Shown here: positions 1 through 7,710 of the stretch, piece after piece
Layout: the number at the start of each line of letters is the position of its first letter
How positions within the stretch are numbered: position 1 is the first letter of the stretch
Assembly: GCA_904420245.1 (NCBI GenBank)
Contig: CAJFUL010000033.1
Coordinates: forward strand, 1 to 38,831
Length of the DNA: 38,831 nucleotides
From: Candidatus Paralachnospira avium
Lineage (GTDB): Bacteria > Bacillota > Clostridia > Lachnospirales > Lachnospiraceae
Reading direction: 5' to 3'
Notes under the pieces: model-generated
Told to the model about the DNA's origin: nothing
The model's database searches: none
The model's input: only the letters and a program-made list of their open reading frames with translations
Made by a program: the position numbers and the translations under genes

Positions 1-4
1 GCAC
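1..4 (-). CDS. rpsG: Probable start of rpsG (ribosomal protein S7), cut by the window edge
   Basis: Only the first codon and one base are present. On the minus strand a TAAGGAGGG ribosome binding site (12-20) lies seven bases before a GTG codon (4-2) followed by C, which fits the Met-Pro start usual for S7. In Firmicutes and E. coli rpsG follows rpsL directly, and rpsL is the next gene upstream here. The identity rests on gene order and the strong Shine-Dalgarno site, not on protein sequence, so it is tentative. Confidence 0.4.
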
Positions 5-28
5 GTTACTTCCCTCCTTAATCATACT

Positions 29-46
29 CCTGCGGTCTCCCGCAGG
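29..46 (-). other. Stem-loop with GAGA tetraloop in the rpsL-rpsG spacer
   Basis: Read on the minus strand, CCTGCGG-GAGA-CCGCAGG is a perfect 7-bp stem closed by a GNRA-type tetraloop. It sits just upstream of the putative rpsG ribosome binding site and has no U-tract, so it does not look like a terminator. It could be a translational control or RNA processing element. In E. coli the S7 autoregulatory site lies in this spacer, but no homology to that site is claimed. Confidence 0.4.
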
Positions 47-201
47 TCCCGGCTCCGCCCCTGGGGGCTTCTGCCGGAAATTAATTCCTCGGTACTCACA
101 CGTTTGTATGTTCGCGCCCGGCTTTGCTATATTGGACCCGTCTTACAGGGAAAAATATGCTACATTCCGTGCACTAATACAAAATTCCATGACTGCCTGA
201 A

Positions 202-615
202 TTACTTCTTCGGTCTCTTGGCGCCGTACTTGGAACGGGCCTGACGCCTGTTGGCAACGCCTGCTGTATCCAGGGTGCCCCTGACGATATGATACCTGGT
301 ACCGGGCAGATCCTTGACACGGCCGCCTCTGATCAGGACAACGCTGTGCTCCTGAAGGTTGTGGCCTTCGCCGGGGATATAGCTGGTAACTTCGATACCA
401 TTGGACAGACGTACTCTGGCAATCTTTCTCAGTGCTGAGTTAGGCTTCTTGGGGGTAGCGGTCTTCACAGCGGTGCATACGCCTCTCTTCTGAGGAGCTG
501 CCTCGTCGGTAGCTCTCTTCTTTAAAGAGTTGTATCCCTTTAACAGAGCGGGAGCTGTCGCCTTCTTTACGGATGTCTGCCTACCCTTTCTTACTAACTG
601 GTTGAATGTGGGCAT
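202..615 (-). CDS. rpsL: 30S ribosomal protein S12
   Basis: Encodes a 137-residue S12, the decoding-centre protein of the 30S subunit. The frame carries the family signatures [26 protein letters not shown] and GGRVKDLPG, and the Firmicutes-type insertion near residues 22-40. Both lysines whose change gives streptomycin resistance (K56 in TPKKPNS and K in RVKDLPG) are wild type. The ATG at 615 is chosen because AGGAGGTGA (629-621) precedes it by five bases and the product then begins MPTFNQL, as in the family; the frame stays open 16 codons further upstream. It is the first gene of a str-type operon reading toward the left edge, driven by the promoter at 716-744. Confidence 0.98.
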   Translation of the reverse strand: MPTFNQLVRKGRQTSVKKATAPALLKGYNSLKKRATDEAAPQKRGVCTAVKTATPKKPNSALRKIARVRLSNGIEVTSYIPGEGHNLQEHSVVLIRGGRVKDLPGTRYHIVRGTLDTAGVANRRQARSKYGAKRPKK

Positions 616-667
616 GTTTTTCACCTCCTGTAATATTGGTAAATAACGTTTCTGTCGGTGCACAGCC

Positions 668-690
668 TGTTTTTTTGCAGTAAAAAAACA
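668..690 (-). other. A/T-rich hairpin in the rpsL 5' leader
   Basis: A perfect inverted repeat of 9 bp (TGTTTTTTT / AAAAAAACA) around a 5-base loop lies in the roughly 95-nt leader between the rpsL promoter and its ribosome binding site. It is U/A-rich and therefore weak as RNA. It might act in transcript stability or pausing, or be neutral; nothing in the sequence decides this. Confidence 0.35.
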
Positions 691-715
691 CTTCTGCTTT
701 TATGCACGCCATATC

Positions 716-744
716 ATTATATAGTTTGGATTTGGGAATGTCAA
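716..744 (-). promoter_or_regulatory. Consensus sigma-A promoter of rpsL
   Basis: On the minus strand TTGACA (744-739), a 17-base spacer and TATAAT (721-716) match the housekeeping consensus at all 12 positions. Transcription would start near 709 and give a leader of about 95 nt. Full consensus fits the very high expression expected of a ribosomal protein operon. Confidence 0.9.
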
Positions 745-780
745 GATACTTGCCGAAAATACAAGGTGATTTTCTTGTAA

Positions 781-819
781 AATATAAAAAGGAGCCCGCA
801 GGCAGCCGCCCCGGACTCC
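781..819 (-). terminator. Rho-independent terminator of the DUF1653 gene
   Basis: On the minus strand GGAGTCCG and CGGGCTCC form an 8-bp stem with one G-U pair (819-791), followed by TTTTTATATT (790-781). It lies just past the stop codon of the DUF1653 gene and isolates it from the rpsL promoter downstream. Confidence 0.85.
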
Positions 820-842
820 AATGCTTCCTTAATATAATACCT

Positions 843-1574
843 CTAGCGGAGACGGCTGCTCTCATACCGGGCCATGGTCTCCAGACACTGGTGGAGCTGA
901 TGATACCTCTCCTCCATGGGGCCGGCAGGGATCTCCACGTCGATGGCCATGGCCAGGCCGTCGATCATCTCATCGTCCAGCTCCTCCTTCATGGATTCCA
1001 GGATCACCGCCTTGGACTCGTAGGACCTGGCCTCCAAAAAATCCAGGAACCGGGGATTGACCGCCTCTTCCGTTTCCTCTCCGGCCGCCTGGACGGCCTC
1101 GTCCGTCAGGGAAGCCCACAGCTCATCTTCTTCCCGCTCTGCCCGTCCTTCCCTGGGGATCACTTCTGTCTCCCCGGCGGGAGAGCCATCCCTCCCGCCG
1201 AGATCCTCCAGCTCTGAGATCTCATCCTCGATCTCTTTCCATTCCTCTTCCCTGCCGCTCTCCTTCCAGGTCTCCAGCCGGGAACGGCGCTCCGCTTCCG
1301 CCCGTTCTCCCCGGAATGGCGCCTCCTGCGCCAAAGATCCCCGGTCCACCGGCTCAAAACGGTAAGTCTGGGCCGCTCCGGGATACTTGTCGCGGTCCAC
1401 CTGGCTGACAAACATCTCAAGGGGCCGCACATACACGCGGAAGTCCCCGTAAAGAGCCTGATAGACCACCATGGCCTCTCCCGTCTCCGTGTGCTCCGCC
1501 ACGGCCATCACCTGATACAGCTTATTTTTAAAATGCCGGCAGATCTCTCCCGGCTTCGGTATCCAGTTTCTCAT
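843..1574 (-). CDS. DUF1653 domain protein, unknown function
   Basis: A 243-residue protein whose N-terminal 70 residues match the DUF1653 pattern: GEICRHFKNKLYQVM, HTETGEAMVVYQALYGD and VRPLEMFVSQVDRDKYP. The remaining two thirds are strongly acidic, rich in Glu, and likely partly disordered or helical. No signal peptide or membrane segment is visible. The start at 1574 is preferred to one seven codons upstream because AGGAGAGG lies just before it and because the promoter at 1598-1626 would start transcription near 1591, inside the longer version. It is a single-gene unit with its own promoter and terminator, divergent from the MFS gene. Function is unknown. Confidence 0.8.
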   Translation of the reverse strand: MRNWIPKPGEICRHFKNKLYQVMAVAEHTETGEAMVVYQALYGDFRVYVRPLEMFVSQVDRDKYPGAAQTYRFEPVDRGSLAQEAPFRGERAEAERRSRLETWKESGREEEWKEIEDEISELEDLGGRDGSPAGETEVIPREGRAEREEDELWASLTDEAVQAAGEETEEAVNPRFLDFLEARSYESKAVILESMKEELDDEMIDGLAMAIDVEIPAGPMEERYHQLHQCLETMARYESSRLR

Positions 1575-1597
1575 AGGACCTCTCCTCTCTCCCACCC

Positions 1598-1626
1598 ATT
1601 TTACCTGAAACCGGAAATTTCGTCAA
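1598..1626 (-). promoter_or_regulatory. Promoter of the DUF1653 gene
   Basis: On the minus strand TTGACG (1626-1621), a 17-base spacer and TAAAAT (1603-1598) differ from consensus at two positions. Start of transcription near 1591 supports the downstream ATG at 1574. Confidence 0.75.
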
Positions 1627-1640
1627 CGCCGTCAAAGCCG

Positions 1641-1669
1641 TTGCGCCTTTCCCTCCGATATGTTAGAAT
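1641..1669 (+). promoter_or_regulatory. Promoter of the MFS-rsuA operon
   Basis: TTGCGC (1641-1646), a 17-base spacer and TAGAAT (1664-1669), with an extended -10 TG at 1661-1662. It points at the MFS gene and is back to back with the DUF1653 promoter. Confidence 0.65.
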
Positions 1670-1701
1670 TTCCTTACTATGCACTTTGGGAGGATTTTCT
1701 T

Positions 1702-2886
1702 ATGGAACAGTCGAAGAAGTACGCAAACCGTTTTCGTCTCTACTACCTGCTGACGCTGATGGCCCTGTGCTGCTATGACTCCTATATCAGCGTCTATCTG
1801 GAGCAGTATCTCCATATGAGCGGCACCCAGATCGGTCTCTTCATGGCCGTATCCATGGTGGCCGGCCTGGTGATCATGCCTCTGTACGGTTCTTTGGGAG
1901 ACAGGACCGGAAGATACCGGGAGATCCTGATGGTCTGCACGGCAGGCTCCATCCTGTTCGCCTTCCTGCTCTCCATGCAGACCGGGTTTATCCTTCTGAT
2001 CATCATGGGCATCGGGTTTGAACTGAACCGCTGTTCCATCCTGGCCATGGCCGATACCCAGACCATCCGCTACTGCAGCTCCGCTGGCCAGCCCTACGGC
2101 AGCATCCGCTGCTTCGGCTGCATTGGCTGGATCGTGGGCAGCGCCCTCTGCGGCTTCCTGGTCCGCCAGTTCGGCCTGGACCATGTATTCGCCCGCTTCT
2201 TCATGGCCGCCATGGCTTTCTCCCTCTTCACCCTGTTCTTCCTGCCCGGGAAAACAGCCCGGCCGGAGACGGAAAAAGAAGAAAAGAAAGCCTCCCCGCG
2301 CATCGGGAGCCTTCTGAAAAACCGCCGCTACCTGTTTATCATTTTCTTCGCCCTGATGACGGGAGGCCTGGCGGAGGTGGTCACCTCCTACGCGTCCCTC
2401 CACCTGGTCTCCACGCTCCATGGGGCTGAATACCTAGTCAGCATCTATTCCATCATCGGCTCCGCGCCGGAGATCCTGTTCCTTCTGTTATTGAACCGTT
2501 ATCTGCTTCCCCATCTGGGATTCCGGAAGCTGTTTTTGATCTCGGCCGCGGCCATGAGCCTGCGGATGCTGCTGTTCGCCGTCGTGCCCAGCGTCCCCCT
2601 GTTCTTCGCGGCGGCCTGCCTGGGCTTTCTGACCACCGCCTGCACCACCGGCCTCAATGTCCAGTACATCGGAAAAGTCGTTCCCAGGAACTCCATCGGC
2701 TCCGCCGCTTCCATCTACAACGCGCTTTTCATGGGCGGCCGCGCCCTGTTCAGCCTGCTGTTCGGCGCCGTTTATGAGGCTGCCGGAAGCCGCAGCGTAT
2801 TCTGGATCTGCTTCGCCTGCGCGGCGGCGGCCCTCCTGTTCGCCCTGCTCTCCAGAAGACTCGATCCGGAAGAGGTGCCGGCATGA
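1702..2886 (+). CDS. Major facilitator superfamily transporter
   Basis: A 394-residue polytopic membrane protein with about 12 hydrophobic segments split by a charged central loop (around residues 195-210, rich in Lys and Glu), the normal MFS layout. The loop after the second segment carries GSLGDRTGRYRE, the MFS signature between TM2 and TM3. It most resembles the LacY/nucleoside-symporter-like MFS_1_like group, but the substrate cannot be read from sequence. The start at 1702 is chosen over an ATG at 1660 because GGGAGG lies eight bases before it. The stop overlaps the rsuA start (ATGA), so the two are probably translated together. Confidence 0.85.
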   Translation: MEQSKKYANRFRLYYLLTLMALCCYDSYISVYLEQYLHMSGTQIGLFMAVSMVAGLVIMPLYGSLGDRTGRYREILMVCTAGSILFAFLLSMQTGFILLIIMGIGFELNRCSILAMADTQTIRYCSSAGQPYGSIRCFGCIGWIVGSALCGFLVRQFGLDHVFARFFMAAMAFSLFTLFFLPGKTARPETEKEEKKASPRIGSLLKNRRYLFIIFFALMTGGLAEVVTSYASLHLVSTLHGAEYLVSIYSIIGSAPEILFLLLLNRYLLPHLGFRKLFLISAAAMSLRMLLFAVVPSVPLFFAAACLGFLTTACTTGLNVQYIGKVVPRNSIGSAASIYNALFMGGRALFSLLFGAVYEAAGSRSVFWICFACAAAALLFALLSRRLDPEEVPA

Positions 2887-3653
2887 GCCGCCTGCGGCTG
2901 GATAAATTCCTGGCGGACTCCGGCCTGGGCACCAGGAGCCAGGTAAAACAGCTGGTCAAAAAGAAGCTCATCACCGTAAACGGCCTGCCCGCTTCCGGCC
3001 CGGAGCAGAAGATCGATCCGGATCAGGACGCGGTCGTCTGTCAGGGGCGCCCGCTGGCCCGTTCCGGATTCCATTACTATATGCTCAACAAACCGGCCGG
3101 ATATGTCTCCGCCGTCACCGACGCCAGAGAAAAGACGGTGCTGTCCCTGCTCAGGGGCGCCCCGGGCCGGAACTTGTTTCCTGTGGGACGGCTGGACAAG
3201 GACACCGAGGGGCTTCTCCTCATCACCGATGACGGAGAACTGGCCCACCGCCTCCTCTCTCCCAGATACCATGTGGATAAAACTTATCTGGTGCTGGCGG
3301 AAGGACGTCTGCTGCCGGAGGATCTGACCAGACTGGAAGAAGGCGTAGACATCGGGGAGGAGAAGCCCACTCTCCCGGCCAGGGCCAGACTGCTCTCCGC
3401 CGAAAGCTGCGGATTCTCCGTCACCAGCCTGGCGGAGCTGACCATCCGCGAGGGAAGATTCCACCAGGTGAAGCGGATGTTCCAGGCCGTCGGGAAACCG
3501 GTCCTCCACCTTACCAGGACCGCCATGGGAGGCGTCCTCCTGGACCATTCCCTCCCCTCCGGCGCTTTCCGTCCCCTGACGGAAGAGGAGATCCGGACCC
3601 TGCGGGAGGCCGCCGGATACCGGGAGGAAAAGAAGATCCTTTCCGGCTCATGA
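2883..3653 (+). CDS. rsuA: 16S rRNA pseudouridine synthase, RsuA family
   Basis: A 256-residue pseudouridine synthase of the RsuA/RluB/E/F family. An S4 RNA-binding domain occupies about residues 2-45 (RLDKFLADSGLGTRSQ...). The catalytic motif is GRLDKDTEGLLL with the nucleophilic Asp at residue 105, and the C-terminal part has EGRFHQVKRMF, typical of the family. RsuA itself modifies U516 of 16S rRNA; related members modify 23S rRNA, so the exact target is inferred from length and overall similarity. It overlaps the upstream transporter gene by 4 bp (ATGA). Confidence 0.88.
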   Translation: MSRLRLDKFLADSGLGTRSQVKQLVKKKLITVNGLPASGPEQKIDPDQDAVVCQGRPLARSGFHYYMLNKPAGYVSAVTDAREKTVLSLLRGAPGRNLFPVGRLDKDTEGLLLITDDGELAHRLLSPRYHVDKTYLVLAEGRLLPEDLTRLEEGVDIGEEKPTLPARARLLSAESCGFSVTSLAELTIREGRFHQVKRMFQAVGKPVLHLTRTAMGGVLLDHSLPSGAFRPLTEEEIRTLREAAGYREEKKILSGS

Positions 3654-3670
3654 GATCCACGGATTTTCAC

Positions 3671-3700
3671 TAAAAGGGAGGCAGCCAGGCTGCCTCCCTT
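3671..3700. terminator. Terminator between convergent rsuA and DUF1934 genes
   Basis: An 11-bp perfect stem (3674-3684 with 3690-3700) and a 5-base loop. The better U-tract (TTTTA) follows on the minus strand, so it chiefly serves the ddl-murI-DUF1934 operon, but it may stop both transcripts. Confidence 0.8.
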
Positions 3701-4149
3701 CAATTTGACAGATCGATCTTGCATGTGCTCTTGGATTCCACCCGGATCTCCACCTGGCAGTCGGCCATATGCTGATTTTCCACCTCCAGCCTGTAATCCA
3801 GGAGCAAAGTCAGCTTATCGGCCTCCTCCTCCAGATGGATCTGGTTGGTCTCCAGGCCCACCAAAAGCTTTCCATATGGAACATCATAGTAGGAAAAGTT
3901 TTTCTTGTGCTTCTCAAAGACCATATGGACACTGGCCTCTCCCTTTTTGATGATCTCCACAGAATCCTTCGCGATCTTGATGATATTCTGCTCAGACCGC
4001 CGTCCGTCGTCGGTCATCTCACTGTATATGATATAGTGCTTTCCGTTTTTCAGATAATACTGGCCCGCGGTGATGACCTCGATCCTGTCCTCTTCCACGG
4101 CGCCGCCGCTCTGGCTGCTGCCCAGGAAGATCAGCACGTCTTTCTCCAC
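3700..4149 (-). CDS. DUF1934 domain protein (YwiB-like small beta-barrel)
   Basis: A 149-residue protein matching the DUF1934 family: an N-terminal EKDVLIFLGSSQ, then ITAGQYYLKNGKHYIIYSE, MVFEKHKKNFSYYDVPYGKLLVGL, and an alternating beta-strand C-terminus ending in a DYRLEVEN-like stretch. Family members are small lipocalin-like barrels without an assigned function. The frame stays open into murI; the GTG at 4149 is chosen because GGAGGG lies just upstream and the product then begins as family members do. It is the last gene of the ddl-murI operon, 13 bp after murI. Confidence 0.8.
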   Translation of the reverse strand: MEKDVLIFLGSSQSGGAVEEDRIEVITAGQYYLKNGKHYIIYSEMTDDGRRSEQNIIKIAKDSVEIIKKGEASVHMVFEKHKKNFSYYDVPYGKLLVGLETNQIHLEEEADKLTLLLDYRLEVENQHMADCQVEIRVESKSTCKIDLSN

Positions 4150-4162
4150 ATTGCCCTCCTGA

Positions 4163-4984
4163 TCAGTCGTATCCCTCAATGTTGATCTGCTGCACCTGCT
4201 CGATGTCGTAGGGCAGGATGGAGTTGGCAAAGTCACAGAATTTCTCGGCGGCATCGCTGACGAAAAACTCATACTTCCTGCCGGCCTGCTCCACATCCTT
4301 ATCACAGCGCAGCTTCTTCTGTTCCAAAAGCTGTCCCAGCTCCTTGGCCGTTTCGTAGGCCGGATTCACCAGGACCACATCATCTCCCGCCACTTTCCGG
4401 AAAACGGAGCGCAGGAGCGGATAGTGGGTACAGCCCAATATCAGCGTATCGATGGATTTATATTCCAGATCCTTCATATAGCGGGAGACCACTTCTTCCG
4501 TGACCCAGTCGTGGAGCCACTGCTCCTCCACCAGAGAGACCAGGAGAGGACAGGCCTTTCCGTAAACCTGCACCTGGGGATTGAAGCTCTTCAGCGCCTT
4601 TGTATACATGCCGCTTTCGATGGTCCCCGTGGTCCCCACCACTCCGATGCGTCCGTTTCTGGTGACCGCGCTGGCTACTCTGGCCGCCGCGTCGATGACG
4701 CCGATCACCGGTATATCCACCTCGGCCTTGATCTCTTCCAGCGCCTGGGCCGTGGCCGTATTGCAGGCCACCACCACGGCCTTGACTCCCCTGGTCTTCA
4801 GGAAGCGGACGATCTGGCGGGAATACCGGATGACGGTGGCCTTTGACTTGGTGCCGTAGGGAAGTCTGGCCGTATCCCCGAAATATACCATCCTCTCATC
4901 GGGGAGCTGCCGCATGATCTCCCTGGCCACCGTAAGGCCGCCCACTCCGGAATCAAATACCCCAATGGGTGCGTTGCCGTCCAT
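4163..4984 (-). CDS. murI: Glutamate racemase
   Basis: A 273-residue MurI, which makes D-glutamate for peptidoglycan. The frame carries IGVFDSGVGGLTV at the N-terminus and the two catalytic cysteines, C74 in VACNTATA and C185 in LGCTHYPLL. The PYG of the substrate pocket (LPYGTKS) is present. The ATG shares one base with the ddl stop codon (TAATG), so translation is probably coupled. The neighbouring ddl makes this a D-amino-acid supply operon for cell-wall synthesis. Confidence 0.97.
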   Translation of the reverse strand: MDGNAPIGVFDSGVGGLTVAREIMRQLPDERMVYFGDTARLPYGTKSKATVIRYSRQIVRFLKTRGVKAVVVACNTATAQALEEIKAEVDIPVIGVIDAAARVASAVTRNGRIGVVGTTGTIESGMYTKALKSFNPQVQVYGKACPLLVSLVEEQWLHDWVTEEVVSRYMKDLEYKSIDTLILGCTHYPLLRSVFRKVAGDDVVLVNPAYETAKELGQLLEQKKLRCDKDVEQAGRKYEFFVSDAAEKFCDFANSILPYDIEQVQQINIEGYD

Positions 4985-6045
4985 TACCTCTCCTTTCTGG
5001 AAAAAGCCATCTGGATCAGCTTCTCCACAAGCTGGGGCTTCGAGATCCCCCGATGCTCCCAGAGCATGGGATACATACTGATGGCCGTAAATCCAGGCAG
5101 AGTATTGATCTCATTGAAGACCACTTCTCCCGTGTCCCTGGCGACGAAGAAATCCACCCTGGACAGTCCGGATCCGTCCACCGCCTTGAAGATGGCGACG
5201 GCATCTTTGCGGATCTCCTCCACCGTCTCCGCCGGAAGATCCGGATCCAGGACTGTTCTGGATTCCGCGTTGTTGTATTTGGCGTCGTAGTCGTAGAATT
5301 CCGCCGCGGAGAGGATCTCCCCGACGCCGGAAGCCTTTACCTCGCGGCCGCCCAGCACCGCGCACTCCACCTCGCGCCCGTCGATGGTCTCCTCCACCAG
5401 GATCTTCCTGTCATGGAGAGCCGCTTCCCTGAGGCCCGCCTCCAGCATGGCCCTGTCTTCGGCCTTGGAAACGCCCTTGGATGAACCTGCGTTGCAGGGC
5501 TTGATGAATACGGGATAGGAAAAAGCCTTCTCGATCCTGCCGGTCACAGCCGCCATATCCGGCAGCTCTTCTCTGTATACCGCCTCATACCGGGCCTGGC
5601 GGATGCCAAGGGAATCGGCGATGATCTTCGTATGGAGCTTATCCATGGATACGGCCGACGCCAGGACGCCGCAGCCCACATAAGGGATCTGAGCCAGTTC
5701 AAAAAGTCCCTGGACCGTACCGTCCTCCCCATACAGACCATGGAGCACGGGAAACACAACGTCCACTCTCTTACAGCGGACTCCGTCCTCCGACAGGAGC
5801 AGCACGCCGTGATGGCCGGCATCCGGAGACACCACAGCCCGGACTTTCCCCTCTCTCCAGGCGCCGGAACGGATGTCCTCCATCGATCCGGTCAGAAGCC
5901 ACTCTCCTTCTTTTGTAATGCCGATCAAGAGGATCTCGTATTTATCTGGATTGATATTCTCGATGACGGTAACTGCCGAAAGGCAGGAAATTTCATGCTC
6001 GGAAGACTGTCCTCCAAAGAGGACTGCCACTGTCTGCTTTGCCAT
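4984..6045 (-). CDS. ddl: D-alanine-D-alanine ligase
   Basis: A 353-residue ATP-grasp ligase joining two D-alanines for the peptidoglycan stem. It shows the N-terminal GGQSSEHEIS (11-20), the ATP-grasp stretch around KPCNAGSSKGV (182-192), the omega-loop YDYDAKY (251-257) with the Lys-Tyr pair typical of D-Ala-D-Ala ligases rather than D-Ala-D-Lac ligases, and the Mg-binding NEINTLPGFT (311-320). There is no sign of vancomycin-type remodelling. AAGGAG lies five bases before the ATG. First gene of the ddl-murI-DUF1934 operon under the promoter at 6082-6110. Confidence 0.97.
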   Translation of the reverse strand: MAKQTVAVLFGGQSSEHEISCLSAVTVIENINPDKYEILLIGITKEGEWLLTGSMEDIRSGAWREGKVRAVVSPDAGHHGVLLLSEDGVRCKRVDVVFPVLHGLYGEDGTVQGLFELAQIPYVGCGVLASAVSMDKLHTKIIADSLGIRQARYEAVYREELPDMAAVTGRIEKAFSYPVFIKPCNAGSSKGVSKAEDRAMLEAGLREAALHDRKILVEETIDGREVECAVLGGREVKASGVGEILSAAEFYDYDAKYNNAESRTVLDPDLPAETVEEIRKDAVAIFKAVDGSGLSRVDFFVARDTGEVVFNEINTLPGFTAISMYPMLWEHRGISKPQLVEKLIQMAFSRKER

Positions 6046-6081
6046 TGGAACTCCTTCTTTCTATTCAATGATTTCCCTCTC

Positions 6082-6110
6082 ATTGTACCCTTCTTTTTCC
6101 ATTTCTTCAA
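6082..6110 (-). promoter_or_regulatory. Promoter of the ddl-murI operon
   Basis: On the minus strand TTGAAG (6110-6105), a 17-base spacer and TACAAT (6087-6082). Transcription would start about 30 nt before the ddl ATG. Confidence 0.7.
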
Positions 6111-6111
6111 T

Positions 6112-6140
6112 GTTTAATTGCAAGAAATCCGGAAAACCGG
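6112..6140 (+). promoter_or_regulatory. Possible sporulation sigma-F-type promoter of spoIIR
   Basis: GTTTA at 6112-6116 and GGAAAACCGG at 6131-6140 partly match the sigma-F/G pattern GYWTA-N14-16-GGNRANAHTW, 41 bp upstream of spoIIR. spoIIR of Bacillus subtilis is sigma-F controlled, which prompts the assignment; the -10 half matches only partly. Confidence 0.35.
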
Positions 6141-6181
6141 GAATGCTCTTGATGAGCATATTTACATAAAGGAGATTTCCC

Positions 6182-6805
6182 ATGAAAGAAAAACGGATCT
6201 TTTTAACCTTTTTCCTGATCCTCCTGTGCGGGGGCGCCGTCTGCCTGTTCCTCTCCGGAAACAGGACTGCCGAAGCAGTCCGGGAGGATCTGTCCTCCCA
6301 CATCCTGCGTTTCCATGTGCTGGCCAACAGCGACTCCGAAGAAGACCAGGCTCTGAAGCTCTCGGTCAAAACAGCCGTTCTGGACTATCTGGAAGCCACG
6401 CTTCCGGAGGATGCGGATCTGGGATCCACCAAAGCGTTCCTGACCTCCCATGAGGAGGAGATCCGGCAGACTGCCCTGGAGGTCATCCATGAGGCAGGAT
6501 ACGACTACGGAGTCTCCCTTTCTCTGGAGCCCTGGTATTTCCCCACGAAGACCTACGGAGACCTGACCTTTCCCTGCGGCACCTATGAAGCCTTCCGCAT
6601 CGTCATCGGCGAAGGCGAAGGAAAAAACTGGTGGTGCGTCCTATATCCTTCCCTGTGCTTCGTGGATGCCGCCTACAGCGTCGTTCCGGAGGACTCCAAG
6701 ACAGAGCTCCGGAGTATCCTGGACGAGGACACCTACGAAACCCTGGAAGGGGAACGGCCCCAGATCCGGTTCAAGCTCTTTGACTGGATCCGCGGACTGT
6801 TCTGA
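6182..6805 (+). CDS. spoIIR: Stage II sporulation protein R
   Basis: A 207-residue secreted sporulation signal. An N-terminal signal or anchor segment (residues 5-24) precedes the conserved FHVLANSDSEEDQALKLSV and the family block YGDLTFPCGTYEAFRIVIG followed by GKNWWCVLYPSLCFVD. In the family SpoIIR is made in the forespore, exported to the intermembrane space, and triggers SpoIIGA processing of pro-sigma-E in the mother cell. AAAGGAG lies seven bases before the ATG. Its presence shows that the organism belongs to an endospore-forming lineage. Confidence 0.95.
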   Translation: MKEKRIFLTFFLILLCGGAVCLFLSGNRTAEAVREDLSSHILRFHVLANSDSEEDQALKLSVKTAVLDYLEATLPEDADLGSTKAFLTSHEEEIRQTALEVIHEAGYDYGVSLSLEPWYFPTKTYGDLTFPCGTYEAFRIVIGEGEGKNWWCVLYPSLCFVDAAYSVVPEDSKTELRSILDEDTYETLEGERPQIRFKLFDWIRGLF

Positions 6806-6820
6806 ACCGGGAGAGCGCGC

Positions 6821-6845
6821 AAAAAGGAGGGCTTTTCGCCCTCCT
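6821..6845 (-). terminator. Terminator of the ispE-GntR operon
   Basis: An 8-bp perfect stem, AGGAGGGC with GCCCTCCT (6825-6832 and 6838-6845), with a 5-base loop and a TTTTT run on the minus strand (6825-6821). It starts at the stop codon of the small minus-strand gene and may also slow transcripts leaving spoIIR. Confidence 0.82.
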
Positions 6846-7039
6846 CATGTTTTCTGCTTATCCAAAAGCTCCTTGAGCGCTTCGTCGCTCTCTTCGATCC
6901 AGACGTCTTCCTCCTGGAAATCCAGGCCCAGATATTCTCTCAGCGTACATAACGCATCGCTGTTATTCCACCGGATGATATAATCGTCGATCTCCTCAAA
7001 GGGGATCTCTCCGGCCAGATACCGCTCTTTAAACGTCAT
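6845..7039 (-). CDS. Small conserved acidic protein, unknown function
   Basis: A 64-residue protein beginning MTFKERYLAGEIPFEEIDDYIIRWNN (in part) and containing TLREYLGL and a Glu/Asp-rich C-terminus ending in KELLDKQK. I recognise the type as a small soluble protein seen in Clostridia but know no function. There is no signal peptide, membrane segment or cysteine pair. Its ATG overlaps the GntR stop (ATGA), so it is translationally coupled to that regulator, and a terminator follows its stop. It could be a partner or modulator of the regulator; that is inference from coupling only. Confidence 0.7.
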   Translation of the reverse strand: MTFKERYLAGEIPFEEIDDYIIRWNNSDALCTLREYLGLDFQEEDVWIEESDEALKELLDKQKT

Positions 7040-7710
7040 TTTTCCTGCTCCCTGATGGTCTTCGCCACACTTGCTTCCTGCTTGTTGATGTGATTCCGGA
7101 TGGCCTGTCTGGTGGCCTCCGGATCACGGCTGGCCAGAGCCTTCATGATCTCCTGATGCTCCTGCACCAGCACCTTCCTCTGGGTCTTGTCCTTGATGTG
7201 CTCCACCCGGTACCGGTACATCTGCTCCAGCAGATGGTTCACCATCTGGATCAGCCGCTCATTGTCCGTGGCGCGGTAGATCACCGAGTGGAAGTCCTCG
7301 TCTGCCTGGGCGATCACCGTGATGTCGCTGCTGCCCAGCACGGAAGCGAACTTGTGATTGGCCTGCTCCAGCTCCCGGAACTGCTCGCCGGTCATCCTCT
7401 GACACGCCAGCTCCCCTGCCAGCTCCTCCAAAGCCCGGCGCACCTCCAGCACATCCCGCAGGTTTTTTCCCGACATATGGGCCACCTCGGCTCCCTTTCT
7501 GGGGATCATCATCACCAAACCGTCCAGCTCCAGCTTGCGTATGGCCTCCCGCACAGGCGTCCTGCTGACGCCCATCTTCTCTGCCAGCTGGATTTCCATC
7601 AGCCTCTGTCCGGGGACCAGTTCTCCCCGGAGGATCGCCCGCCGGAGAGTGTTGTATACCACGTCTCTCAGCGGAAGATATTCATTCTCTTTTACCCTGA
7701 ATTGCTCCAT
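7036..7710 (-). CDS. GntR-family transcriptional regulator with FCD domain
   Basis: A 224-residue regulator. Residues 10-75 form a GntR winged helix-turn-helix (LREAI-type stretch: AEKMGVSRTPVREAIRKLELDGLV). Residues 85-215 form an all-helical FCD ligand/metal domain with conserved Asp and His positions (DEDFHSVIY and EHQEIMKAL...IRNHI). Ligands of FCD regulators are usually carboxylates, but none can be named here. A GGAGG lies before the ATG at 7710. The gene begins inside the last codons of ispE (29-bp overlap) and ends overlapping the next small gene, so the three form one unit. Confidence 0.9.
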   Translation of the reverse strand: MEQFRVKENEYLPLRDVVYNTLRRAILRGELVPGQRLMEIQLAEKMGVSRTPVREAIRKLELDGLVMMIPRKGAEVAHMSGKNLRDVLEVRRALEELAGELACQRMTGEQFRELEQANHKFASVLGSSDITVIAQADEDFHSVIYRATDNERLIQMVNHLLEQMYRYRVEHIKDKTQRKVLVQEHQEIMKALASRDPEATRQAIRNHINKQEASVAKTIREQEK

